Of a stretch of DNA of 64,000 bases, positions 21,738-32,579 are shown in pieces; the stretch's first letter is position 1, and every line of letters begins with the position of its first letter. The DNA is from Alligator mississippiensis. Lineage: Eukaryota; Chordata; Crocodylia; Alligatoridae. The stretch is taken from contig NC_081837.1 of the NCBI RefSeq assembly GCF_030867095.1, positions 18,440,001-18,504,000 of the forward strand, given 5' to 3'. Below the pieces are notes generated by a model. The model worked only from the letters and a program-made list of their open reading frames with translations. It did not search any database and had not been told where the DNA came from. A program made the translations under genes and the position numbers.

Positions 21738-21990
21738 GACTTGTTGGTCTAGGGGCATGATTCCTACTTAGGATGTGAGAGATCCTGGGTTTAACTCCCA
21801 GATGAGCCCTGGTTGGTGTTGTGCCTGGGCAGCCTGGCCTTGGAGCTTGGTGTGCTGAGCATCCCCCTTTATCCAGCTCCAGAGGCAGGTGCCCCATTTC
21901 CCTGGTGCAGCTGGTGCATGTCCCAGAGCAGGGAGGTTTAGGCACCTCTTTGCCCCTGTCTCCTTGGTCCCCCAAGCCAAGGGTCCTTTT
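21738..21990 (+). repeat. tRNA-Pro-headed repeat, copy 2 (tRNA part decayed)
   Basis: The head at 21738-21809 matches the tRNA-Pro at 19336 but with mismatches in the acceptor stem (second pair) and anticodon stem (second pair). The anticodon still reads AGG. The body follows copy 1 block for block to about 21990. Confidence 0.7.
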
Positions 21991-22014
21991 CACCCTTGCT
22001 CTGTTCTCTTCTAA

Positions 22015-22790
22015 CCGTGGCCTGCCACGGCTATCGCCTTGTCTCCCCTGCCTTTTCTCCTGATCTCTGCCACCGCTATCGCCTGATTGCCACTGCCTTT
22101 TCTCCTGACCTCTGCCACAGCTAAAGCCTGATCTCCATTGCCTTTTCCCATGACCTCTGCTACTGCTATCACCTTGTCTCCACTGCCTTTTCTCCTGATC
22201 TCTGCCACTGCTATCGCCTGATCTCCATTGCCTTTTCTCCTGACCTCTGCTACCGCTATTGCCTTGTGTCTACTGCCTTTTCCCCTGACCTCTGCCACTG
22301 TTATCGCCTTGTCTCCACTGCCTTTTCCCCTGATCTCTGCCACTGTTATTGCCTTGTTTCCACTGCCTTTTCCCATGACCTCTGCTACCGCTATTGCCTT
22401 GTGTCTACTGCCTTTTCCCCTGATCTCTGCCACTGTTATCACCTTGTCTCCACTGCCTTTTCTCCTGATCTCTGCCACCGCTATCACCTTGTCTCCACTG
22501 TCTTTTCCCCTGATCTCTGCCACAGCTATCACCTTGTCTCCCCTGCCTTTTCTCCTGATCTCTGCCACTGCTATCACCTGATTGCCACTGCCTTGTCTCC
22601 TGACCTGTGCTACTGCTATCGCCTTGTGTCTACTGCCCTTTCCCCTGACCTCTGCCACTGCTATCACCTTGTCTCCACTGCCTTTTCTCCTGATAAGGTG
22701 ATAGCGGTGGCAGAGATCAGGAGAAAAGGCAGTGGAGACAAGGCGATAGCAGTGTCAGAGGTCTGGGGAAAGGCAGGGGGAACAAGGCAA
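22015..22790. repeat. 45-bp minisatellite with an inverted end
   Basis: About fifteen units of a 45-base repeat run to 22697. A typical unit reads CTGATCTCTGCCACTGCTAT, then CACCTTGTCTCCACTGCC and TTTTCTC. At about 22697 the array switches to its reverse complement for two more units, to about 22790. Because 45 is a multiple of three, frames stay open on both strands; these are not genes. Confidence 0.9.
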
Positions 22791-22794
22791 TAAC

Positions 22795-23130
22795 AGTGCT
22801 TGCGGTCACCATTCATGGTGCCGCCTGAGCAGTTCTGTCCAGAGTCCTGGGCCATCGTGCTCTGCTGCTGGCTGCCCCGGATGTCAGTGCCAAGCCAGCA
22901 CGTGTGCCCTCTCCCTCTCCCTTTTCCATAGACAGAGGACGGACTGGCAGCAGATTCGGGTATGGGTGAAAGACAGGGAGAAGTTGCGGCCCACAAACTT
23001 GTCTTCCCATCTGGTGAGTGAGTGCAGGGCCTGTCTGCGCTGGGAGGAGAAGCAGGATCATGACACACAAGCAGGAGTCGGCTGAGGAGGCCAGAAAACC
23101 GTGCCAGCCCAGAAAGGTAACGGAGTTTTG
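22795..23130 (+). repeat. Duplicated segment, copy 1
   Basis: GTGCTTGCGGTCACCATTCA and following sequence match 25954-26305 in order: GAGCAGTTCTGTCC, GACTGGCAGCAG, GGAGAAGCAGG, AAGCAGGAGT and a final CCAGAAAGGTAACGGAGTTT. Both copies hold splice-donor-like GT sites at matching places. Confidence 0.75.
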
Positions 23131-24160
23131 CCAGGGTGACATTTGGGGTGGTGCGGTTCCATTGTCAAACTAGATCTTGGGATCAGTTGTCAAGCTGTAG
23201 ACCCCAGAAGGCTGGACTGTTGCTTATAAGGAGGTGCCAAGTTCATGCCTTAGCGCCTGATGTTGTCGTGCATGGGTCAGGTTTAGGTGGAGTCCTGAGG
23301 GTCCTGCAAGCCAGAGGGATGTCCTGTCCCCCTTCTTCTTACAAGGCAGCGAGCTCTTTAGGACAGCGGGCATTGTGAGCCTCCTGTCGCTTGGGGAAGA
23401 GCCTGGCTCCCCCACTCGCTGCTGTTATCCGGGGTTTCATTACATGCCCCACTTGAAGGACCAAGCAAAGGTTGAAAACACCCGCACTCGAGAGTTTTGA
23501 GTTCCTTGCCAGGAAAGTGGTAGTTTCTGCCTGTTGTCCTCCAGGTGTGGGGCGGCTTGCTTTCTTGAACCGCGCCACCTGAGCAACCCTTGTGAGGCTG
23601 GCTTTCTGCCACGGAAGCCGGTGCTTGGGAGGGGCACCATCCTGTCGGTAGGATCCCAGGTGGCATCTATTGTGCCATGGTACAAGTTGGGCCTGTAGGC
23701 TTGTGGCCCATGGCTTGCCATGTCCAACTGCCCCAGTCCTGGGAAGCTGAACAAGGAGAGGGCATGCTCGCCCCTCTGCTGAACAGAAGACTGGTCCTTC
23801 CCTGTAAGCCCTGGTGATCTAACAGAGCGTTAGAAATTTCTGTCTCGGTCCCTGGCTCCATGCCTCACACCCAGACTGTCTCTCTGTATTTTTCCAGGGG
23901 TGGGTTGTTATTTCTCTTCTTTTTCCTTCTTGCAGCTGCCAGAAGGACATGCGGCTGGCAAACCACGAGAGGCCAAAAGCCAGCAAAGCAGGATGCAAAG
24001 GAAAGGGACTCTGGACGGAACGGCCTCCCTGCCTTTAGGTCTCCATCATGTATTGGCCAAATTTTGGGCGCGTGAGCTTTTGGGCAAACTCCTTATAACC
24101 CGGAAACGTGTCTCTGCCCTCGATGGTGTTGCACTTGTGCAGCAGTCAGGTGGCAGGTGG
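23131..24160. other. Unassigned sequence
   Basis: No gene recognised. Moderate GC content and short incidental frames. Confidence 0.4.
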
Positions 24161-24164
24161 GCAG

Positions 24165-25951
24165 CCCTGTAAGCAAGGCGTGTGTCGCCGCCACCTCGTT
24201 TGTAAAGCTGTGGATCTGGTTGGTGGTCTTGCGCAGCGCAGCGCAGCCGCCCTGTAGTCGGGGTCCAGGCCAGCTGCTAGACGTGGCTGCCGACGGCGCA
24301 GGCTCCCGTAAGCAGGGTGCGTGGTGCCTGCTATCACAGGAGAAGGACAGGGGGTTTGGACGTGCGTAGCGCTGGACGTCCCGTAACTGGGAGGCCAGGT
24401 CCGCTGCCATAGCCAGCCAGTCAGAGAGGTGCCCCTGTAAGCAGGGTGGACGTAGCCTCCTTGCGCTGGCGTGAGCGAGCCAGAGCAGTCTGCAGCGCAG
24501 TGCCACAGGGCAGCCTTGCAGACAGGAGCCGAGTCTCGTGGGGTGATGGCAAACTCCTTAGACCCCAGAGCTGGATGACCCTCCTGTGGCTGGGTTGAAG
24601 CTAGTGGCCTCCTCTCCGATCCCTGTGTCCAGGCACCGGTCCTCCTTCCTGCATCTATGCCTGGCACTCCACATCCGGATGGCTGGGCCACCCTGTAATG
24701 AGGGTGCGAGTCCCACGCCCCTGGTGGAGGGCTGGGGTCTGCAGAGCTGTGGACCACCCTGTAAGCAGGGTCCAGGTCTCACTGTGCCTCTGGGGACAGC
24801 TCTGTCCTTTGCCTGGCTATCAGCTCTCCCTGTAAGCAGGGCTGTAGGCCTTTCCCTTTTGCCCCTTGTGGGCAGTGTGACTAGTCAGGCAGGCCGGGCC
24901 CTGTAAGGCGGGTGCCGGTCTCAGCCTTCTTGCCCCCTGGAAGCGGAGGAGGATTTTCCCGTGGAAGGCTGGAGGTGAAGCGGTTTGCGGCATGGAGCTC
25001 CTTTCCAGCCTGGGAACAGTCTTTTTACCCGTGTGAGAGTGTGGATGACGAGAGAGAGGAGTGCCTGGGAACAAAAGCATTTATTTTCTTTATGTTCTTA
25101 AAATCGCTGCAGCGTACTTTGTTTTCTTCCCAGTGCTGGAAAAGGGGTGAGATGCGTCCTCGTTGCCTTCTCCTCCCACCTCTTCCCCTAGGGGGTTAAG
25201 CACTGCTATTAATTCTTGTGCCTTCTGGCCTGGGGGTGCATTAGGCCACCCCTAATCACTTTGGAAAAAAGACCTCAGTGTATCTCAGGGTAGGGGCCCC
25301 CTTTTGTTGGGTGACTAGCATGTTCTTGTGGTCACTCAGTAGCTCGCATGAAGGGTTACTGCCGTCATTTTTGAGAGCAGGCTATGTATTCCATCCCCAA
25401 GTCCTTGGCGAGACGAGCGCCCTGGCACTTGGCCGGCTGTTTTTCGGCACCCCCACGCCCGGCCTGCAGCCTGTAAGCAGGGTGCAGGTCCCTTTGATTC
25501 TCTACTTCTCGTTCCACTTGGAGAGGCCAGCCAGAGACGATACCCACGGATTGCAGGGAAAGTTGCAGGCTTCTGGAAGATACTGAGTGTGTTGGGACCC
25601 CAAGGCTTCCTGACCTTCCTGTAACTTGGGTCCAGGTCTCTGCTCCTCTGCTCTGCTGCTCCTGGCGCTATTGAGACGGCCTCCCGCGGCACCCTGTAAG
25701 CAGGGCTGCGCCCCCACCCCTTCTGGCCGTGGGGGGAAGAGACATTGTTTAGACCTTTGGCCTCCGTTGGTTCTGTGATGGGAGCCTGAAGTTGTGGCCC
25801 TCTTGTGCTCTGGACACATGGGGCAGCTTTGACCCCTGATCAAGACCTCCCGATGCAGCTGTCAGCTGGCATTCGGGGCTTTGCAGGTTGTCTCCGGGCT
25901 TCATACCCCAGCAGCCAGCTGTGTGCAGGGAGCACCGCCCTGTAAGCAGGG
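24165..25951. repeat. Array of CCCTGTAAGCAGGG hairpin motifs
   Basis: At least eleven copies or near copies start at 24165, 24305, 24433, 24691, 24757, 24828, 24899, 25470, 25617, 25692 and 25938. Each can form a CCCTG/CAGGG stem with a TAAG loop. The neighbourhood often reads GGTCCAGGTCTC or GTGCAGGTCC. Several gaps are 66-75 bases or about twice that, which suggests an old tandem repeat of about 70 bp. Confidence 0.7.
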
Positions 25952-25953
25952 TT

Positions 25954-26305
25954 GCCGGTGCTTGCGGTCACCGTTCATGGTGCCGCCCGAGCAGTTCTGT
26001 CCGGAGTTCTGGCCCATCGCACTCTGCTCCTGGCTGGATGTCAGAGGCCGAACCTGCAGACGTCTGCTCTTCCCACTTTGCACGGACTGACGATGGAGTG
26101 GCAGCAGGTCCATTCACAGGTAAGAGGAGAAGAGAAGTTGGGGCCTGCAGTCTCGTCCTCTGACGTGCTGACTTAAATCCAGTGCCTGTCTGTTTTCTAA
26201 GGCTCCAGAAGGAGAAGCAGGGAAATGGCAGACGAGCAGGAGTTAGCCACCAAGGAGGGAAGAGACCCACGTCAGCCCACCCGGAGGGAAGGTAAAGGAG
26301 TTTGA
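25954..26305 (+). repeat. Duplicated segment, copy 2
   Basis: Second copy of 22795-23130. It includes CATTCACAG followed by GTAAGA, and the segment 26202-26291 bounded by TTTTCTAAG and GTAAAG. Confidence 0.75.
26202..26291 (+). other. Exon-like segment, product unknown
   Basis: 90 bases lie between a good acceptor (TCTGTTTTCTAAG) and a donor (GTAAAG). Two frames are open, one reading MADEQELATKEGRDPRQPTRRE. The homologous place in copy 1 reads MTHKQESAEEARKPCQPRK before GTAACG. A further acceptor (ACTATTGCAG) precedes VPEGQLDKSERKQEKKLGNK and a stop at about 26614-26676. Phases do not join cleanly, and I recognise no family. Confidence 0.25.
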
Positions 26306-26754
26306 ACACAGTGTCTGTCCTCTCTGCAAGTTGCATCCCCAAGTTGCCGACCTTGTGATGAACATGTCGTGGAAGGTTTGGAGCAGTGGGACCCCCTTAT
26401 ACACAGGATTCGTGCCTTAGGTCCTCCTGTTGTCATACACGGGTGAGTGCTAGCGGGGTACTCATTTAGGAAACCAGACATATGTCACCCCCCCCTTGTT
26501 TTGAAAGGACACCAAGTTTGAGTAGGCGGTGTGAGCTACGTTATTTTATATGCTATGGGGGGTGTGCAACTCATTGCCAGTCAGCTTGACTTCTGTCTTG
26601 TGTACTATTGCAGGTCCCTGAAGGGCAGCTGGACAAGAGCGAACGGAAGCAGGAAAAGAAGCTGGGGAACAAATAGCGTGGGTTGGGGTGGGCGGGAGGG
26701 GAATTGTTAATGCATGCTTAGACGAGTCCTGATGGAGACGGTGTGCATCTCTCC

Positions 26755-27136
26755 ACTTTCAAACACCCATTAGGAGCAAGCAGCCCCACGCTTCAAGTTG
26801 CACCGTGCATTTGGTCTTGGGTTGGCCCCAATTGTGCGTGACGAGGTTGAGGCATTGTGCCGGTTGTGCGTACTGATATGCGGCAGTCGAGGGTTTTGCG
26901 GGTTGTTTGGCTTTGCTAGTTAAGCGGTTGGTCCAAATAGATGCGACTGAAGGCAGCGTGTAGGTTTTTCTTGTTGAGCGGTTCTCGGTGGTAGCGTAGA
27001 AACGCAGGTTTGTGCTCGGTTCTGTTCGTGGCTTGGCTGTAGCTGCTTCGGCTGGCGGTTGCGGGGCCAATTTGAGGCTGTTTGTGGTGCAGTTTGTTTG
27101 CGTCTGGAAGTGAAGGCTCCATGGGTGTTTGAAAGT
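26755..27136. mobile_element. 382-bp element with 16-bp perfect inverted ends
   Basis: ACTTTCAAACACCCAT at 26755-26770 is exactly inverted at 27121-27136. The interior is strongly G+T-rich on the plus strand (A+C-rich on minus) and rich in GCG and GGTTG words. All three minus frames stay open for long stretches because of that skew. No match to a known transposase. It could be a non-autonomous DNA transposon. Confidence 0.5.
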
Positions 27137-28269
27137 GTTAATCTCCAACTCCAATTGGGACGAAGATCTTGTCCCGTGTCCAAACGATCGTAAAGTTAAT
27201 TGACGTCATTGTCTAACCGGTAGGAACAAGTGGGCTTAAGATGTACACAGTCGAACACTCAACGGTATAAAAAACTTTTTACCTTGTGGCTGGTGCTTGT
27301 CTACATTGAGAAGATTCAGCCATTATCCTTCCTACTGAGGCTGGCTGAAGGAATAAACTTTTTCATTCTATCTACTGATCCAGTCCGTGGTCTTACTTGT
27401 TTAATGCAAATGTTTCCTGTTGTGATTTACAAGTGGTAAAAGACTGTAACAGATGGTTCCTAGTCATCAGTTCACAATTGCTAATGCACTGTAGGAAATC
27501 AGTCCTGATTCTGTGAGGAACTGAAAATAAGGTACAGTGAAGTAGTGATGCTTTGGTACGATCTGTGGAAGTTCAGCCGATCCTCGTCTAAAAAGAGAAA
27601 CTGGTCCCAGTAAAAGTAAAATACTTAGGACTAACTTCCCAGCTTCTTGGTGTGGTTTAGTTCCAGCGTTTCAGACCGTAGTCTCTGAATGGCTCTGGTA
27701 CGAGTCTTGCTACTTCTACTAGCACGGTGGGTGCTCTTTCTGTACCAGGCTGGGTCACGGCAGGGGGAAGATGTACTTGTCCCCTTGCGAGAAGGAGAAT
27801 GCCTGTGTCGATCCCCAGTCGCCTCCAGGTTTTCGCGAGTCCCTGAAGTCCAACTGTGGTTTCCGCCCCTCCCCATGCCTGTTCAATGTAATGTCCACGG
27901 GCTTTCAGCCATGTCTCCCGATTTTCATCCCTGAGGGGCTACTGAGTTGGGAGAGAGCCAGACACATTTTCTCACTGCCATTATATTTTTAAAATATATA
28001 ATTTTTAAATTTATTTTGAATTTATTTTCAGCCATATTACTTATTTTAATTATTGGGGAAATGGTGAGTCAGTGACGGTCAGCACGTTTCCCAGCACATT
28101 TGGTTGGAGGGAGGGAATGAATATTTTCGAACCGTGGAAACAAAAATGCATTTGACCAAGTGGAGGCTTCTGATTGACATAGGATACAAAGCTACTCTTG
28201 CTTTTGGCTGATCCACATCAAAAAACAAAAAATGTACCGAAGGAAGAACCCCTGCTCAGTGCTGCCAGC
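27137..28269. other. Unassigned sequence
   Basis: No gene recognised. AT-rich near 27980-28050. Confidence 0.45.
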
Positions 28270-28480
28270 TCCACCTGGCAGCCCGCAAGGGAAAGCCAAC
28301 CCTGCTCGGGGTAGGGCTGAGCCGGGAGCCGAGGGCTTGGCGGAGGTGGCGGGCCCGGCCTGCGGGACGTGGTGTTTGCAGGGCCGGAGAAGAGGTGCGG
28401 GGCGGCGTGAGCCGGCGCTGCTCCATGGGGGCAGCGGGGCTGGCTGGGGAGATAGGCGTATCTTCTGAATGCTGACGGGT
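28270..28480. promoter_or_regulatory. CpG-rich segment, possible CpG island
   Basis: CG dinucleotides are dense (for example GGCGGAGGTGGCGGGCCCGG and GCGGGGCGGCGTGAGCCGGC) in an otherwise CpG-poor neighbourhood. No transcript start or adjacent coding exon can be identified. Confidence 0.35.
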
Positions 28481-28983
28481 TTAGGGGAGTTGGGCGCCTG
28501 GCTGCTGATCGGGTAAGATTGGGAAACTTTTTGGCCTTCACTGAGACGCAGCTGTTGCCATCGGGGAAGCCTTAAGGTCCGAGATACAGGAGGCCCTGAT
28601 GTCTGGTCACCTCCAGGTTTGGGCAGCAGCCAAGTCGCGGTTTTCGGGTAGCAGTGTTGGATGCAGGCTCCTGGCTTGCAACCGAAGCCCCACTTTACCT
28701 GCCCAAGGTCCGTTTTTGTTGTGGCTCTGCCCTGAGTCTCAATCTGCACCCCCCTTCCACGCACCAGGTGCTCCATGTAACAGGTCCCTGCTTCACGCGG
28801 GTGCAGTGATGATGACCCCTTGGTTAAGTAAAGCAAGGGAAGTCTGAGAGGAGTCTAAGATGGTCCTAGGCTCTGCATTAATACAGGAACACAACCCTGT
28901 ATTTAACCAGCTCCCGGGGAGGGCCGGGGCCCAAGGCCTGTGGCACACCCTTGGTCTCTCCAGCTGTCTCCCTCCTGTGTCAC

Positions 28984-29086
28984 AGAGAGAGAGAGAGAGA
29001 GAGCAATATAGGGAGAAATAGTGCAGGGTTTTTTTATTTCTCTCTATCACTATATTTCTATATTGCGCTCTCTCTCTCTCTCTCCA
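28984..29086. repeat. GA/TC microsatellite palindrome
   Basis: A (GA)n run followed by GCAATATA is mirrored as an inverted repeat by TATATTGCGC and (TC)n. The inner AGAAATAGTG and CACTATATTTCT parts also pair. Together they could form a long hairpin. Confidence 0.8.
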
Positions 29087-29152
29087 CCTGATTTGGCTGC
29101 ACTTGCACCTCTGCCCGAGCCCTGGCACTGAGTACTGCAGTGTGGTCAACCT

Positions 29153-30920
29153 GCTGTCCCTTTAATTGCTGGGGCCGGAGGCACAGGGTCAAGAGGCGCA
29201 GCCGAAAGCATTCCTTTTCAGGAGAGGTTGCTAGCCTGGTGGGGAGAGTGCTGGTTTAGAGGCTTGGTGGTGTGGGTTCAAATCCCACTTGGCATGGATA
29301 AGCTGGTTTCTGGGGTCAGCTCTTTACTCCGGGGGCCCCTGACTCTTTCATTGCTGCGGCCAGAGGCGCCGAGTCAAGAGGCGCAGACGACAGTTTTTTC
29401 ATCAGGAGAGGTTGCTAGCCTGGTGGGGAGAGTGCTAGCATAGAGGCTTGGTGTCATGGGCTCAAAGCCCACCCTGGCTCGGATAAGCTGGTCTCTGGGG
29501 CCAGCTCTTTACTCCGGGGGCCCCTGACTCTTTCATTGCTGCGGCCAGAGGCGCCGAGTCAAGAGGCGCAGCCGACAGGTCATTAGGAAGGAGAGCTTGC
29601 TGGCCTTGTGGGTGAGATGCTGCCTTGAGACACTGGTGGCATAGGGTCTGGGCCTGGTGAGTGATCCTGAGTGAGCCAAAGATCCATGGCCTGGGTGCCC
29701 CCCTTGCTATGCTGTTTGAGTGCACAGCAGTTGGGCTTGGCTCCATGCTGCTTCTCAGCATGCCTTAGGTTGCTGGGTACTGTTGTCACAGGACCTTTGA
29801 GAGGTCCCCCGGGTCTGGGGGCATCCAGTTTTGGCACTCCTGGTGTACATGTACAGTGTACAGTCATCCAGGTGAACAAAGAAGTCTCTGTTACTGATTA
29901 TGTGTATGCCTTTTAGTCACTGGGAGGCTCAAAACCAGACTAGTCATGTCCACGTGGACTTCTACATTCACCTGGACGACTGTACACTGGATGTACGACT
30001 GTACACTGCACATGTACACCGGAAGTGCCAAAACTGGATGCCCCCAGACCCCTCCAAAAGGTCCTGCCACAACAGTACCCAGTGCCTGTAGGTACCTGCA
30101 CAGCAGCCTAAGAAGAAACATGTAGCCAACCCCAACTGCGTTGCGCTCAAACAGCACAGCTAGGGGGGCACGCAGGCCATGGGTCTCTGGCTCACTCATC
30201 CAGCTGAGACACACACAGGACTAGAACCCATGCTTCCAGTGTCTAAAGACAGCGCCTCACCCACAAGACCAGCAAGCTCTTCTTCCTGGAGATCTGTCGG
30301 CTGCACCTCTTGACTCAGTGCCTCTGGCTGCAGCAATGAAAGAGTCAGGGGCCCCAGAAGTAAAGAGCTGACCCCAGAGACCAGCTTGTCTGAGCCAGGG
30401 TGGGATTTGAACCCATGACACCAAGCCTCTATGCTAGCACTCTCCCCACCAGGATAGCAACCTCTCCTAATGAAAATGCTTTTGGCTGCGCCTCTTGACT
30501 TGGTGCCTCTGGCCACAGCAATGAAAGAGTCAGGAGCCCTGGGAGTACAGCACTGGCCCCAGAGACCAGCTTACAAAGGGCACTTGCTCATAGAACCTGG
30601 GTGGGATTTGAATCTATGACACCAACTCTCTAGATAAGCTCTCTGCCCACCAGGCCAGCAAGCTCTACTGAAGGAGAAGCTGTCAGCTGCGCCTGTTGAC
30701 CCGGTGCCACCGGCCCCAGCAATGAAAGAAGGAGGAGGCCACAAGAGCAAAGAAGTGACCCAGGAAATCACCCTACTAGCCAGGGAAGGATTCAAACCCA
30801 CAACACCGAGGCTTTAGGCAGGGACTCTGCCCTCCAGGCTAGCAAGCACCTCTGGACATAGAGCTCTGCGCTGCGCCCCTTGACTCGGTGCCTCTGAGGT
30901 GGAACAAGAGCATTAAAGAC
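29153..30920. repeat. Large inverted repeat of tandem tRNA-like units
   Basis: The left arm has tandem units of about 180 bp on plus (partial at 29153, then from 29217, 29399 and 29579). Each holds GCTAGCCTGGTGGGGAGAGT, a B-box-like GGTTCAAATCCCA, and TGACTCTTTCATTGCTGC. The right arm has about four such units on minus between 30190 and 30920. Between them, 29690-29878 is matched in inverse by 29970-30180 (TACATGTACAGTGTACAGTC against GACTGTACACTGCACATGTA). The centre is near 29920. Arms are clearly diverged. Confidence 0.8.
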
Positions 30921-32285
30921 TGGGGGCTTTGGTGTCTTTGTTCATCTCGACTAACACGGGGCCCCGTTCAGTCGCACTGCTTGCACCCAAACACCCACCG
31001 TTCCTGTATCAGGACTTGACCTCCAGTCTCGCTGATGGAGCAGCGTGGGACTTAGCTCTGAAAACACGCTGCCCCCCCCAGGCTCCTGGAAACGCTGGCT
31101 AATATGTGTCTTCTGTTGAGCACGCTCCTCCTTGTAGGCACTAAGTGGCCCCGGCTGAGAGCCTCAAAAAAGCACAATGGTTACAGCCCCAGCCTGACTG
31201 TTGGTTTTAGTACCAGGTCTGAACCTCCATGTTTCACTTCCCGTCAGGGGAATGGGTCCAGCTAGGTGAGAGCAGGCAGGAGCATCTCACCCAGGAGCCC
31301 AGCAGCATGGCAGACAGCTTGGCTGCTGAAACTTAGACTGACCTGACCTGGAGCAGAGCCATGATCCCAGGTCTCCAGTCTATCGGGTGTACATCTACCC
31401 TGACTTTGGGGAGACATGGTGAAGTGCTACGTCCAGGTCAGGCAGCCTGGGAGGCGAGCCAGGCTCCGGGGTGGGCACAGGCACTGCCTGCCCTCTGCCT
31501 CTTGCACAAGCCCGCCTCAGGCAGCTCCTGCAAGCCCCAGCCATCGCCTCGTTTACCCCCTGCACTGCCTCCCCGGCTGTGCCCAGTCTCTCCGTGCCCG
31601 ACTTACCTGGAGCACGGCAGGGCCTGTGGCTGCACACGGGCATGTCCATCTGCGGAGCTGTGGCTGGGGGTACGGTGCGAGGAAGCTGCACAGGCCTCTG
31701 CTGGGGCTGCGGGTCCTGGCTACCAGCACCCCAGCTGCGGCACTTGGGGGACCAGGGCCAGCTGCACCGTGCGGCCAGGAGTGCTCACCACGCTCACGAC
31801 AGATGTTGCGTGCGAGTGGCGAGTTATGCTCTGCTCGGTTACCTTCCGCCCATATTAGATGATATGTGGGGCGGCAGGGGCAGTGGCAGTGGCCGGGGAC
31901 TTGCACCAAAGCTGCAGGGAGCTGGGAGCCGCGGGTCCCTGGGGGAGCGGTGGGACAGGTGCTGATCATGAGCAGTCACGCCTGATGGGCGCTTGCGAGG
32001 CTCCTTCCCAGGACAAGCCACGTGTCACGGAGCTGGGAGCTGAGCCCGAGCCAGCCCCGGCTCCCCGGCTCAGCTTGGGCTGGATTCTGACACCCAAGAG
32101 GTAAGGGCGCCCCTCCGAGGGCTCAGGCCTCTGCCTCCCCTTCCAGCCAGCCCTGAGGCGGGGCACGGCCAGGGGCTCTGACTTGGACTCAGGTGCCCTG
32201 GCTGCGCAGAGCCAGGACTGCTACAAAATGGGCTGCAGAGAGAAAGCCATGGCCTCTCACAGGGTCTGGGGCTTGCACAGCAAAC
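30921..32285. other. Unassigned GC-rich sequence
   Basis: Long overlapping frames at 31361-31969 on both strands lack any domain and reflect high GC content. Confidence 0.4.
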
Positions 32286-32289
32286 ACAA

Positions 32290-32440
32290 TGAGAAATAGA
32301 GATAGAGATAGAAATACACCTCTGTAGAAATGGAGATAGAAATATATAGTGATAGACAGAGAGATAGCTTTATGTATATGCCTACATAGAGATATACAGA
32401 GCTTTATATATATACAGAGACAGAGATATATATATAGGCA
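32290..32440. repeat. GATA/TATA-rich simple repeat
   Basis: Interrupted GAGATA and TATATA runs fill the segment. Confidence 0.8.
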
Positions 32441-32579
32441 CACTGCTTAAGAAACGTGGGTGACAGCATGCCTGGGCTCGTGTTGCTGCTGTAAAAGAAA
32501 AAAGAGGTTCAGTCTCACGCGACAGTCATCCTGCTACTCCGACCTACAGCCAGCGCGTAGTGCAGTAGAGGTGGGACAT

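Noticed and set aside
22011-22667. A 218-residue repetitive minus-strand frame (EIRGKGSGDKVIAVA type repeats)
   Set aside because: It is a by-product of the 45-bp minisatellite. Other frames on both strands are equally open, and no start, splice or domain evidence exists.
24146-24757. Minus-strand frames with repeated PCLQG and PAYRG words
   Set aside because: The words come from the CCCTGCTTACAGGG motif read in different frames, so the repetition is at DNA level rather than protein level.
24165-25951. CRISPR-like array of short palindromic repeats
   Set aside because: Spacing is irregular, repeats are 14 bases and diverged, and the genome is vertebrate with no cas genes.
26614-26676. VPEGQLDKSERKQEKKLGNK as the end of an HMGN-like chromatin protein
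   Set aside because: The basic composition is suggestive, but the nucleosome-binding RRSARLSA core is missing everywhere nearby and exon phases do not join.
26759-27154. 131-codon minus-strand frame rich in Thr, Lys, Gln and Asn
   Set aside because: All three minus frames are open because of the A+C strand bias of the element. No protein family resemblance.
28192-28836. 214-codon minus-strand frame over the CpG-rich segment
   Set aside because: Pro/Ala/Arg-rich translation of GC-rich DNA with a competing frame; no conserved motif.
31361-31969. Overlapping frames of 148-165 codons on both strands
   Set aside because: GC-rich sequence with frames open in several phases at once, and no domains.
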